In this document: piece by piece, positions 1-6,592 of the stretch
Layout of the letters: every line of letters starts with the position of its first letter
Position numbering within the stretch: position 1 is the stretch's first letter
From: an uncultured Bdellovibrionales bacterium
Lineage (GTDB): Bacteria; Bdellovibrionota; Bdellovibrionia; Bdellovibrionales; JAMPXM01
Reading direction: 5' to 3'
NCBI GenBank assembly: GCA_937927435.1
Contig: CALBDW010000087.1
Coordinates: 1-12,189 of the forward strand
DNA: 12,189 nucleotides
Made by a program: the position numbers and the translations under genes
The notes under the pieces: generated by a model
The model's input: the letters and a program-made list of their open reading frames with translations, nothing else
Database searches by the model: none
What the model was told of the DNA's origin: nothing

Positions 1-1185
1 GGGAAAAAGCGGTCTATCGACGAGCGAATAGCGGAGCTCAGGCCAGCGGTGCACGGTCGCCGAGTCGGATGCGATCGGCTGGGACTGGAGCATATTAATG
101 TAGTAATCGATTTCCGCGCTGGCATGACTGGAGTCCGTATTGTGCGTGAGGCTGACGCGGTTTTCGAGCGCGGGGTCTCCTCGTCCGGGCATCTCGAGCC
201 AGAAATCCCGCGGGTACCAGATATCGCTCACAAGGTTCGCTTTCGCTTTTTGCGAGAATCCTTCGGGCAGTTCGTAATGGTGTTCGTACGTGAGGAACCA
301 GCGCCGGCTTTCTCCGCCGGAATTCGGGTCGATCGAGAACATGTGGTCGTTCATGACCCCGAAGTTGAGGTTCCCATAGCTGTCGTGGCTGAGCATGTAG
401 CTGTAGTCACCCAGGAGCTTGAAACCACGGCGGGTGTAGTTTTTTAGCGTGAACAGGATGTCTTGGCTGCGGTCGATCGCCCAAAAGAACTTAAGCCCGA
501 GGACGAATCCGTCTTCCCCGGAGTACTCGAGTGAAGGAATCAGAAAACCCGTCTGCCGTTCGCTTTTGAGCGGAATCACAAGGTACGGCAACCAAAGGAC
601 CGGGACGTTGGCGATCCTCATGATCGGGTTTTTGATATAGGCGTAGCCGCCGATCTCGGCGTGCATGCGTGTGCCGGTGAAAGTCCAGGCTGTAGGGCAC
701 GTCGTGCAGGCCGTGTAAGACGAGTACTCGGCTTGATAGGCGTCGGGACCCAACTTACGCACGACCTTACCCTGGAAGATCACCTGTCCGGATTTGATAA
801 ACCCGTTTTCGATCACGCCGGTGTTGTCACTATAGTTTAAGACGGCTCGGTCACCTTCAACGTAGACCGTGGGTGAGCTGATGACGAGGTTCCCCTTGGC
901 TTCGACGATGTGGGTTTTTTCGTAAACGACGGCGTGGTCGCAACTGATGTATTGTTCTTTAAAGAAAAGTTGGACATCGCCGCTCAGTTCGGTGATCCCA
1001 AGTTCATAATCACGGAAGGCGTTGTTTGCATTCACAATGAGTTGGCCGCCGCCCGGAATTTGGATGGTGCTGGACGCGGCATAGGCTGCCTCCGAATTGA
1101 GCACAATGGTGCCGAACGAAGCCGCAAGGACGACGAGAAACCAGGATGCAAAACGAGCTGCAATAAACCAAATTCCGCTGACCAT
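1..1185 (-). CDS. lptD: LPS-assembly protein LptD, N-terminal part (3' end outside window)
   Basis: Outer-membrane LPS translocon that inserts lipopolysaccharide into the outer leaflet with LptE. Seen: a minus-strand frame open to the window edge, 395 residues present. Residues 1-36 are a signal peptide with a long hydrophobic stretch and an A-Y-A cleavage site before A37. Residues about 45-160 are the LptA/OstA-like periplasmic beta-jellyroll (for example 'VISSPTVYVEGDRAVLNYSD'). Next comes a 'YTACTTCPTAW' block, which aligns by eye with the 'TSC' region of known LptDs that carries a disulfide cysteine, then 'VPVLWLPYLVIPL...RQTGFLIPS', the classic entry to the barrel, and alternating beta-barrel strands. 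Cysteines seen: C82, C160, C163. An in-frame stop at 1219-1221 with no other start codon before it fixes ATG 1185. There is no good Shine-Dalgarno sequence. The gene lies 67 bp downstream of the cyclase on the same strand, so co-transcription is possible. Family assignment is firm; the partner cysteines near the C-terminus cannot be seen. Confidence 0.93.
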   Translation of the reverse strand, partial: MVSGIWFIAARFASWFLVVLAASFGTIVLNSEAAYAASSTIQIPGGGQLIVNANNAFRDYELGITELSGDVQLFFKEQYISCDHAVVYEKTHIVEAKGNLVISSPTVYVEGDRAVLNYSDNTGVIENGFIKSGQVIFQGKVVRKLGPDAYQAEYSSYTACTTCPTAWTFTGTRMHAEIGGYAYIKNPIMRIANVPVLWLPYLVIPLKSERQTGFLIPSLEYSGEDGFVLGLKFFWAIDRSQDILFTLKNYTRRGFKLLGDYSYMLSHDSYGNLNFGVMNDHMFSIDPNSGGESRRWFLTYEHHYELPEGFSQKAKANLVSDIWYPRDFWLEMPGRGDPALENRVSLTHNTDSSHASAEIDYYINMLQSQPIASDSATVHRWPELRYSLVDRPLFP

Positions 1186-1207
1186 CTGCCGAAAGCGTAG
1201 TGTTGAT

Positions 1208-1225
1208 AGCGTGTCTTGTCACGCT
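1208..1225 (-). other. Small hairpin between the cyclase gene and lptD
   Basis: A perfect 6-bp inverted repeat, AGCGTG/CACGCT with a 6-nt loop, lies in the 67-bp gap after the cyclase stop and before the lptD start. The bases that follow are not T-rich, so this does not look like an intrinsic terminator, and read-through into lptD is likely. It could be a processing site or chance. Confidence 0.3.
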
Positions 1226-1252
1226 TCAAGCGCGGTCGCGGCGACGAAGAAC

Positions 1253-4252
1253 TTATTTTGATTTCATAATGTAGACTCCGTCCCAATCGGCGGGCGGCGG
1301 TTCCTCCAAGTAACTTTCGCAGCGTTTGATATAGACCTTCGATGGCGTGTCCTCAGGTCTGTGGCTTAGCGCCTCTTGGAAGCGCTCGATCGCTTCTTTG
1401 AATTTACGTTCGTGGTAGAGGGCGAAGCCCGCGGCGAAATGTTTAAGCGCCGCATCGATTTCGGCCGGAGGTGGCCCTTCCGAGATGAGTTCGTAAATCC
1501 GTACTGGTTGTGCTTTCCCTTTGACTCGAACCCAGTCGACTTCACGCGCGGTGAAGCTGTCTTTGATCGCTTCGTACGTGAATTCACTGATAATAATTCG
1601 GGTTCCATATTCCTTGTTAATGCCTTCCAGGCGGGAGCCCAAGTTCACGGCGTCGCCCATCACGGTGTAGTTCCGGACGGTTTCCGAACCCATGTTTCCG
1701 ACGCTCATTTCGCCGGTGTTGAGACCGATTCCGATATCGATTTCCGGCAGACCTTTCGCGCGATAGTCCGCTTGCAGCTCTTTGAGTTTTTCAAGCATTT
1801 GCAAGGCGCATCGGCAGGCGTGTTGAGCGTGATCGGGGAACGGAATCGGCGCGCCCCAGAATGCCATAATGGCGTCACCCATGTATTTGTCGAGTGTGCC
1901 TTTGTTTCTAAAGACGAGATCTGTCATCGGCGTGAGGTAGCTGTTCAAAAGATTTGTGAGTTCCCGTGGGTCGAGCTTTTCCGAGATCGTCGTGAAGCCG
2001 CGCACGTCGGAGAACATGACGGTGAGGTTCATCTTTTTGCCGCCGAGCTCGATGTTTTCCGGATCTTTGAGGACTTCGGCGACGATGGCGGGCGAGACGT
2101 ATTTTTCAAAAGTCCCTTTGAGTTCGCGTTTTTTGCGTTCCTCTGTGAAGTATTTGTAAAAGGTGAGGGCGAGAAAGAGCCCGCCGATTTCCAGGATCGG
2201 GAAAACGACGGTCGTGACGATGCCGTTTTTAAAGAACACGAAGCGGTCGATGGCGTATACGCCGCCCATGAAGAGGGCTGTAATGCCGAGCCCCGCGATC
2301 GAGCCGAAGTAGCTGAGCAGGGCGGAGAGGGCTGTGCCGATTCCGAGTAGGACGACCCACGTGAGTTCCGCTTCGCGGGGATGCGCGCGTAAAAAGCCGG
2401 CGCCGTTCGCGTTGACTCCGCCACTACGGCGGGCCTGTTCAACAAGCAAGTTGGAAAGAACGTTGGCATGGGTCTCCACCCCTGGGTAATTCTCTTCGAA
2501 GGGGGTGACTCGGAGATCGTAAATACCGATGGCGGTTGCCCCGAGAACGAGAATCTTATCTTTCAGGAAGTCCGCTTTGGAAACTTCAGTGTTGGTCGAA
2601 ACTTCCCATCGGCCAGATTTTTCATTCCATGCGCGGCGGTAGATTCTCATCGTCGGCCGTTCGTTTAAGATCTCGGCGGCGCTCACATGCGGGAACATGA
2701 AACGGGGGCCTGAGTAGTTGATCATCAGGTGCCCGCGTTCGTCTGTCGGCACGGTCATCACGGTCTCGCCGTTTGAGTCAACGATTGCGAATGATTTAAC
2801 GCCTTTGATTTCGCCCTTCGTTCTTTCCGGGCTCAGCCGTACGACGGCTTTGTAGCCTTGGTCGAGCAGGAACGCTTGCAGGGCGAGTGAAGGCTGGTAG
2901 TTATTGCCTTTCCGCACGACCAGCATGTGGCGTCGAATGCTGGCGTCGTGGTCCGGAATCGAATTGAAGTGGCCTGTTCTTTGTGTTGCTTGAGCGAGGA
3001 TGGGGATGTTGACCCACCAGCGGTCGAGCGCTGTGATCCCATTGGGTTCGCGCGATTGTCTCAAACGTTCTATCCAGGCGTTGAGATCGGCTGTTTGTTC
3101 TGGATGAATTTCCTTCCAGAGAGCATGATAGTTGAGATGGATGAAGTTTTCGACGGCCTCGGAGTTGTCACCCCACACCTTCTTGAATTGATCGAGATCG
3201 AGCAACTCGTCGGCTCCGGTCATGAAACGGCGGCAGTACCGCGTACCTTCGGCGCGAACCTCGGTCGCGAGCGAGGCCGCTTCGCTCGTGTTGAACGCGG
3301 CGGCTAAGCGTTCGAAAAGAAGGCGGGCGCCCTCGGGGGTAGCGATATCAGGGTGTTCTTCCAGTGCCGCCTGCGCACTTTCAAGATCGTCGTTCAACCA
3401 AAGAACAGCCAGTCCCGGATAGGTTTCCGGCGGAAAAAAGTCCGCGAGATCGCCGAGAGATTGGGTGATTCGAGCCAAGAGAGTGTCGCGACCGGTAAAC
3501 CATTCGGTGGCTTTGCTGATTTCAAGGGACGTCACGTAGTCGCCGATGCGCTCCTTGAGTTGAACCGGGACGCCGATCTTCGCCAGTGATTCGTCGTGGA
3601 TTTCGAGGGGAGTGGTTTCGGATTGCCAGTAACGTGCTTCAGGCGAACGCTCGTAGAGTACATCGAGGCAGATATCCTGGAACGAGAGGCCGGCCTCCCC
3701 CATGTCGAAATAACTTCCCATAACCAGGCGTCCTGCGTGCTTCTTGATCGTACGGGCGAAAGCCGTGTCGCCGTCGGTGCGGCTGAGTTCCGCTTCGATC
3801 AGTTCGTCCACATCGTTTGTCAGCCGCGAGTTTGACGAAAGTTCTCGGCGCAAGCGTTTCAGCGCTGGAATCGCCGCATTCGGGTCCGGTTCAGGAAAAA
3901 CGACATCGAACGCGATGATTTTGGCGCCGAGTTCAAAGGCCTTTTCGGTGAGTTTGGCGATCTTCTCTCGGGGCCACGGCCAGCGCCCTTCTTGGTTTAC
4001 GGCGTCGTCGTCGATCGCCAGAACGGCGATCCGGTCGGAACCGGGAAGTTCTCCCCGGTCATTGAAGCGCCAATCAATGGTCATCCTGTGTAAGCGCAAA
4101 AGCCGCGAAAGGACGGGAAATTTCCGTTCATTGTCGAGTTCAAAGTTATTTTCAAAATAAACAAAAGATGTATATGTTAAGGCGGCGGTCATATAAAGAC
4201 CGAGAGCGAAAGGGGATGAAAGAAACCTGAGAGCCTTTTTTGTGTGCCTCAC
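1253..4252 (-). CDS. CHASE2-domain class III adenylate cyclase with TPR-like tail
   Basis: Membrane sensor that makes a cyclic nucleotide, probably cAMP, from ATP in the cytoplasm. Seen, in order over 999 residues: TM about 10-32; periplasmic CHASE2 region about 40-610 with typical ends ('VLAIDDDAVNQEGRWPWPRE' and 'GATAIGIYDLRVTPF...GVETHANVL'); three TMs about 630-649, 650-668 and 676-698; a linker helix; catalytic domain about 738-921; and a TPR-like helix pair about 931-985. Catalytic residues are intact: metal-binding D749 and D793, adenine-selecting K789 and D867, and transition-state N870 and R874. This favours adenylate over guanylate cyclase. The CHASE2 region is long for the family, with a largely helical insertion about 185-410. 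It contains only two cysteines, C195 and C340. The start is GTG 4252, placed so that the first TM is complete; the ribosome site is weak. It is divergent from the STAS gene and upstream of lptD. Confidence 0.95.
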   Translation of the reverse strand: MRHTKKALRFLSSPFALGLYMTAALTYTSFVYFENNFELDNERKFPVLSRLLRLHRMTIDWRFNDRGELPGSDRIAVLAIDDDAVNQEGRWPWPREKIAKLTEKAFELGAKIIAFDVVFPEPDPNAAIPALKRLRRELSSNSRLTNDVDELIEAELSRTDGDTAFARTIKKHAGRLVMGSYFDMGEAGLSFQDICLDVLYERSPEARYWQSETTPLEIHDESLAKIGVPVQLKERIGDYVTSLEISKATEWFTGRDTLLARITQSLGDLADFFPPETYPGLAVLWLNDDLESAQAALEEHPDIATPEGARLLFERLAAAFNTSEAASLATEVRAEGTRYCRRFMTGADELLDLDQFKKVWGDNSEAVENFIHLNYHALWKEIHPEQTADLNAWIERLRQSREPNGITALDRWWVNIPILAQATQRTGHFNSIPDHDASIRRHMLVVRKGNNYQPSLALQAFLLDQGYKAVVRLSPERTKGEIKGVKSFAIVDSNGETVMTVPTDERGHLMINYSGPRFMFPHVSAAEILNERPTMRIYRRAWNEKSGRWEVSTNTEVSKADFLKDKILVLGATAIGIYDLRVTPFEENYPGVETHANVLSNLLVEQARRSGGVNANGAGFLRAHPREAELTWVVLLGIGTALSALLSYFGSIAGLGITALFMGGVYAIDRFVFFKNGIVTTVVFPILEIGGLFLALTFYKYFTEERKKRELKGTFEKYVSPAIVAEVLKDPENIELGGKKMNLTVMFSDVRGFTTISEKLDPRELTNLLNSYLTPMTDLVFRNKGTLDKYMGDAIMAFWGAPIPFPDHAQHACRCALQMLEKLKELQADYRAKGLPEIDIGIGLNTGEMSVGNMGSETVRNYTVMGDAVNLGSRLEGINKEYGTRIIISEFTYEAIKDSFTAREVDWVRVKGKAQPVRIYELISEGPPPAEIDAALKHFAAGFALYHERKFKEAIERFQEALSHRPEDTPSKVYIKRCESYLEEPPPADWDGVYIMKSK

Positions 4253-4299
4253 GGTCTTTTAGGTTCGCAGCGCGTGCTCTCTGTCTCAAGTCTAGTTCA

Positions 4300-4324
4300 T
4301 CGACCGGAGGTCGAGATTATGTAA
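4300..4324 (+). promoter_or_regulatory. Shine-Dalgarno in a hairpin followed by a start-stop codon pair
   Basis: The leader of the STAS gene holds a perfect 6-bp inverted repeat, TCGACC-GGA-GGTCGA (4300-4314), whose loop and 3' arm contain the sequence GGAGG (4306-4310). Eight bases after GGAGG comes ATG-TAA (4319-4324), a start codon directly followed by a stop, and then another ATG at 4325. A ribosome loaded here would start and stop at once. This could be a translational control element or an accident. I see no clear sigma-70 promoter on either strand of this divergent region. Confidence 0.3.
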
Positions 4325-4408
4325 ATGGATATTGTTGAGGCTTGGGCAAGTAGTGGTGGCAATGCTATCCTGAGATTAAGCGAACGAAACGCGGGAAGGA
4401 GCGCTTTT

Positions 4409-4804
4409 ATGCAAGCATATGTCGCCGTCGAGCACGACGTTCTCGTTGTCCGTCTTTCGGGACGTTTGGACTTTGAGACCGCCGAGCCCTTCCGCGAGGC
4501 TTGTTTTTCCCGTTTCCTGGGGCATAAAGTGGTCTTTGATTTCCGTTACCTTGGATTCGTCGGGAGTTCCGGTATTCTTTCGTTTGCGGAAATTTTCAAA
4601 GAGTTCGAGGAGAAAAACCCCGCGGGCTTCAAGATCAGTGGGATGAGCCCCGAGTTTCGTCGCATTTTCCAAGCGATGTCACTGAAAGCCGTCGAGTTTT
4701 ATGAAGACTCCGATCAGGCCGTCAGAGCCTTCCTTATCCCGAAACCGGCCGCGGTTCCCCAAGTCGGAGAACCTGTTCCGGTCGTTTCGACCGGCGAAAA
4801 TTAA
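4409..4804 (+). CDS. STAS-domain protein (anti-sigma factor antagonist-like)
   Basis: A 131-residue single-domain cytoplasmic protein of the SpoIIAA/RsbV type, which in known systems binds an anti-sigma factor or partner kinase and is switched off by serine phosphorylation. Seen: a beta strand with 'VLVVRLSGRLDFETAEPFRE' (residues 11-30), then 'VVFDFRYLGFVGSSGILSF' (41-59), the conserved loop-helix, and a final helix about 82-108, followed by a Pro/Val-rich tail (112-125). S53 occupies the usual phosphorylated position, but the Asp that normally precedes it is Gly52. Start chosen at ATG 4409 because GGAAGGAG lies 7-8 nt upstream and the domain begins there. An in-frame ATG at 4325 would add 28 residues with no domain character. 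It is divergent from the cyclase and overlaps the coiled-coil gene by 3 bp tail to tail. No anti-sigma factor or sigma factor is visible nearby. Confidence 0.85.
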   Translation: MQAYVAVEHDVLVVRLSGRLDFETAEPFREACFSRFLGHKVVFDFRYLGFVGSSGILSFAEIFKEFEEKNPAGFKISGMSPEFRRIFQAMSLKAVEFYEDSDQAVRAFLIPKPAAVPQVGEPVPVVSTGEN

Positions 4805-4814
4805 GCGTTCGCTT
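4778..4814. terminator. Tandem hairpins at a convergent gene junction
   Basis: A perfect 7-bp stem with a 3-nt loop, CCGGTCG-TTT-CGACCGG, occupies 4778-4794 in the last codons of the STAS gene. A second small stem, AAGC-GTTC-GCTT, at 4803-4814 overlaps the shared stop region. The two convergent genes overlap here, so any terminator must sit inside coding sequence. Neither hairpin is followed by a clear T-run, so intrinsic termination is uncertain. A bidirectional stop or transcript-end stabiliser is inferred. Confidence 0.35.
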
Positions 4815-5868
4815 CCGGTGCCCTGTTCTGACGCTGGTCGCGCAGCTGGCGGCTCAGCTCCTGGTTGAGCCGGTTCAGAGTTTCGTTTTGTAGTCTCGCG
4901 GCCTCAAGGCGCTCTTGGGTTTCCGCCCATACCTGCTTTAGGCTCTCGAACTGGTCTTCGAGCCGCGTCAGTTTGTCGCGTGCGGACGTCGCCTCGTTAC
5001 GGGCGTTCTCGAGTTCGCGCTCGAGCGTCGCCTGTTCCGAAGCGGCCTTGTGTGCCTGCCGGCGCAACTGCTCGATTTGTGCCTGCAATTCTTGGTTTTG
5101 ACGTTCCAGAGCGATGATCTTGTTTTGACTTTGAGCTTCGGCGCTTAGGGCTTGGTCGATCCGGCGCGCTTTCTCCCGAAGCAGTTTCGCCTCGGCTGAA
5201 AGTTTCGCGTGTTCTTGGTTCAACTGCTCCAAGCGTGTTTCGTATTCTTCGACCAGGCGGGCTTGGTCCTTCGTGTAACGGTTTTCGATCGCCTGGGCGT
5301 GTAGGGCCGTCTCCGAAAGCTGGGCGCGTAAGTCGCTGATAAGGGCGTCTTTGCTCGCGGAGGCCTTTCTTTCCTGTTCAAGTTCCTCGTTGAGAGCTTT
5401 AATTTTCGCCTTCATTTTCTCGATGAAGGGTCGGACCCAGGCGCGGACGCGCCGTTTGAAACGGCTATCGGCTTTCAAATTTTCGTTGCGCTCTTCGAGG
5501 ACTTGGATCTTCGTGTTCAAAAGATCGATTTCCTCTTTAAGTGACTCTTGTATCTCCTCGGATTTCGCGAGCTTCTCTTTCAGAAGATTGTCTTTGGCTC
5601 GAACGATCTCGAGTTGGGCTGAAAGCGAAGAATTGGCGCGCGCCATTTCTTCGGCTTTCCGCCGTTCTTCCATGATTTGCTGTTCAAGCATTCCGTTCCG
5701 GCGGATCGTGACTTTCAATCGCGCCATGAGATCTTCGTTCTGGCCGAGAAGCGTTTCGATAGCGCCTGAATGAAGAATATGCGCGGGCAGGTGTGAAAGG
5801 TCCGGCGGAGGCGGAACCTCGGTTGGTAATGGAACGGGAATCGGGGCGTTTGTCTCGTTCGTTTTCAT
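4801..5868 (-). CDS. Long coiled-coil protein of unknown function
   Basis: I do not recognise the family. Seen over 355 residues: a Pro-rich N-terminus (residues 8-29, with PPPP at 19-22), then nearly continuous heptad-type helix from about 35 to 345, rich in E, K, Q, L and A. One strongly basic, amphipathic interruption lies at about 136-157 ('FKRRVRAWVRPFIEKMKAK') and splits the coiled coil into a shorter N-terminal and a longer C-terminal rod. There is no signal peptide, no transmembrane segment and no cysteine, so it should be a cytoplasmic rod, perhaps a scaffold, polarity or cytoskeletal protein; the basic patch could touch membrane or nucleic acid. Similarity to SMC-like or myosin-like proteins would be compositional only. 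Start ATG 5868 has no Shine-Dalgarno sequence; an inverted repeat ends 1 nt before it. It is divergent from the small membrane protein gene at 5976. Confidence 0.85.
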   Translation of the reverse strand: MKTNETNAPIPVPLPTEVPPPPDLSHLPAHILHSGAIETLLGQNEDLMARLKVTIRRNGMLEQQIMEERRKAEEMARANSSLSAQLEIVRAKDNLLKEKLAKSEEIQESLKEEIDLLNTKIQVLEERNENLKADSRFKRRVRAWVRPFIEKMKAKIKALNEELEQERKASASKDALISDLRAQLSETALHAQAIENRYTKDQARLVEEYETRLEQLNQEHAKLSAEAKLLREKARRIDQALSAEAQSQNKIIALERQNQELQAQIEQLRRQAHKAASEQATLERELENARNEATSARDKLTRLEDQFESLKQVWAETQERLEAARLQNETLNRLNQELSRQLRDQRQNRAPEANA

Positions 5869-5869
5869 C

Positions 5870-5892
5870 GAGACTATCGTCTCAAAATTAAA
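5870..5892 (-). promoter_or_regulatory. Inverted repeat and possible -10 element just before the coiled-coil gene
   Basis: Reading on the minus strand, TTTAAT (5892-5887) resembles a -10 element, and a perfect inverted repeat, GAGAC-GATA-GTCTC (5883-5870), follows and ends 1 nt before the ATG. If TTTAAT is the -10, the hairpin would form the very 5' end of the mRNA and abut the start codon, which has no Shine-Dalgarno sequence. No convincing -35 element is visible. The palindrome could equally be an operator. Confidence 0.3.
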
Positions 5893-5940
5893 CTAAATTC
5901 GCCAAAATTTCGTGGTCGAGGTCCAGATTTTTTTCTCGAT

Positions 5941-5973
5941 TAAGGCCCGGAGCTTTCTCGGCCGATAAGGCCG
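5941..5973 (+). promoter_or_regulatory. Sigma-28-like promoter / palindrome at the start of the small membrane protein gene
   Basis: GCCGATAA (5961-5968) is an exact match to the FliA (sigma-28) -10 consensus. TAAG lies 16 nt upstream at 5941-5944, where TAAA about 15 nt away is expected. The element is embedded in a perfect 5-bp inverted repeat, CGGCC-GATAA-GGCCG (5959-5973), that ends 2 nt before ATG 5976. If it is a promoter, transcription would start at or next to the ATG, giving a leaderless mRNA. The same bases also supply AAGG as a weak Shine-Dalgarno sequence 5 nt from the ATG, so either reading is possible. Confidence 0.3.
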
Positions 5974-5975
5974 GC

Positions 5976-6572
5976 ATGAGCAACAAAGCGATCGACATTG
6001 CGATACGAGCCGCGGAAAACCAGCTGGCGAAGGAAGTGAATTCGGAGTTTTCCGCCCGGATGGCGGCGAGCGTTCAGGAAATAGGCCAAGTCGATACCAT
6101 GCGGCATACGATATTAACGTATGTCGCGGCTGAGAATTACGAGCGGGCAATAAAGGAACTCCAGGATTACGTCGCCAGTAAGGTCGATTACCCGCAGTTT
6201 AAACAAAGAGCTGGCCGCTATGTCTCCTACGCGATCGATCTGATCAACGCGATCAAGGCCAAACGTTCATTTCCCGGAATTCATCTTTTATCGATTTCGA
6301 AGCAGCAGGAGCTTTTCGATAGGGGCATGGCGCATTTCGAGGATCTAAAAGCGACCTTGCGCAAGATCGAACTCATCGATCGCGAGGTCAGGATCCAGGA
6401 TGTACGCTCCACGATCCTTGTCGTGAAAGCTGCTGTCTATTCGTGCTTTGCGATCTTGGTCTGCTTGTTCTTGCTGGATGTCTCGCGGGGCACTTGGCCG
6501 ACCATCGCCCGGGTGCTCGATTCGCTTTTCCTTCAAGGGATTGATTATCTTTTTGATCTCACCGGTCTTTAA
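5976..6572 (+). CDS. Small membrane-anchored protein of unknown function
   Basis: No family recognised. Seen over 198 residues: an N-terminal cytoplasmic-looking helical region (about 1-145) with mixed charge and the phrase 'AAENYERAIKELQDYVASK' (51-69), which has a TPR-like rhythm, then a single transmembrane helix about 147-168 ('VVKAAVYSCFAILVCLFLLD') containing two cysteines, then an amphipathic 30-residue C-terminal tail with Trp, Phe and Leu. There is no signal peptide, so the topology is probably N-in, anchored near the C-terminus. AAGG sits 5 nt before ATG 5976. It is divergent from the coiled-coil gene with a 107-bp gap and convergent with the VKOR-DsbA gene with a 20-bp gap that holds no clear terminator. 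A role as a membrane partner of the divergent coiled-coil protein is a guess from position only. Confidence 0.8.
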   Translation: MSNKAIDIAIRAAENQLAKEVNSEFSARMAASVQEIGQVDTMRHTILTYVAAENYERAIKELQDYVASKVDYPQFKQRAGRYVSYAIDLINAIKAKRSFPGIHLLSISKQQELFDRGMAHFEDLKATLRKIELIDREVRIQDVRSTILVVKAAVYSCFAILVCLFLLDVSRGTWPTIARVLDSLFLQGIDYLFDLTGL

Positions 6573-6592
6573 GGTTACGGCGGAAAATACCG

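Noticed and set aside
491..700. Short minus-strand open frame within the lptD region
   Set aside because: It is out of frame with lptD, which is continuous and recognisable across the same bases.
1376..2350. A 324-codon plus-strand open frame antisense to the cyclase
   Set aside because: Its protein is compositionally odd (many F, E, V, H) and matches no family. It lies entirely opposite a catalytic domain with every active-site residue intact.
4253..4300. Sigma-70 promoters for the cyclase or STAS gene
   Set aside because: TTGAGA on the minus strand has no -10 partner at 16-18 nt, and TCTAGT on the plus strand has no -35 partner.
6573..6592. A bidirectional terminator between the 5976 gene and VKOR-DsbA
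   Set aside because: Only a 4-bp imperfect stem (ACGG/CCGT) is present in the 20-bp gap, with no T-run on either strand.
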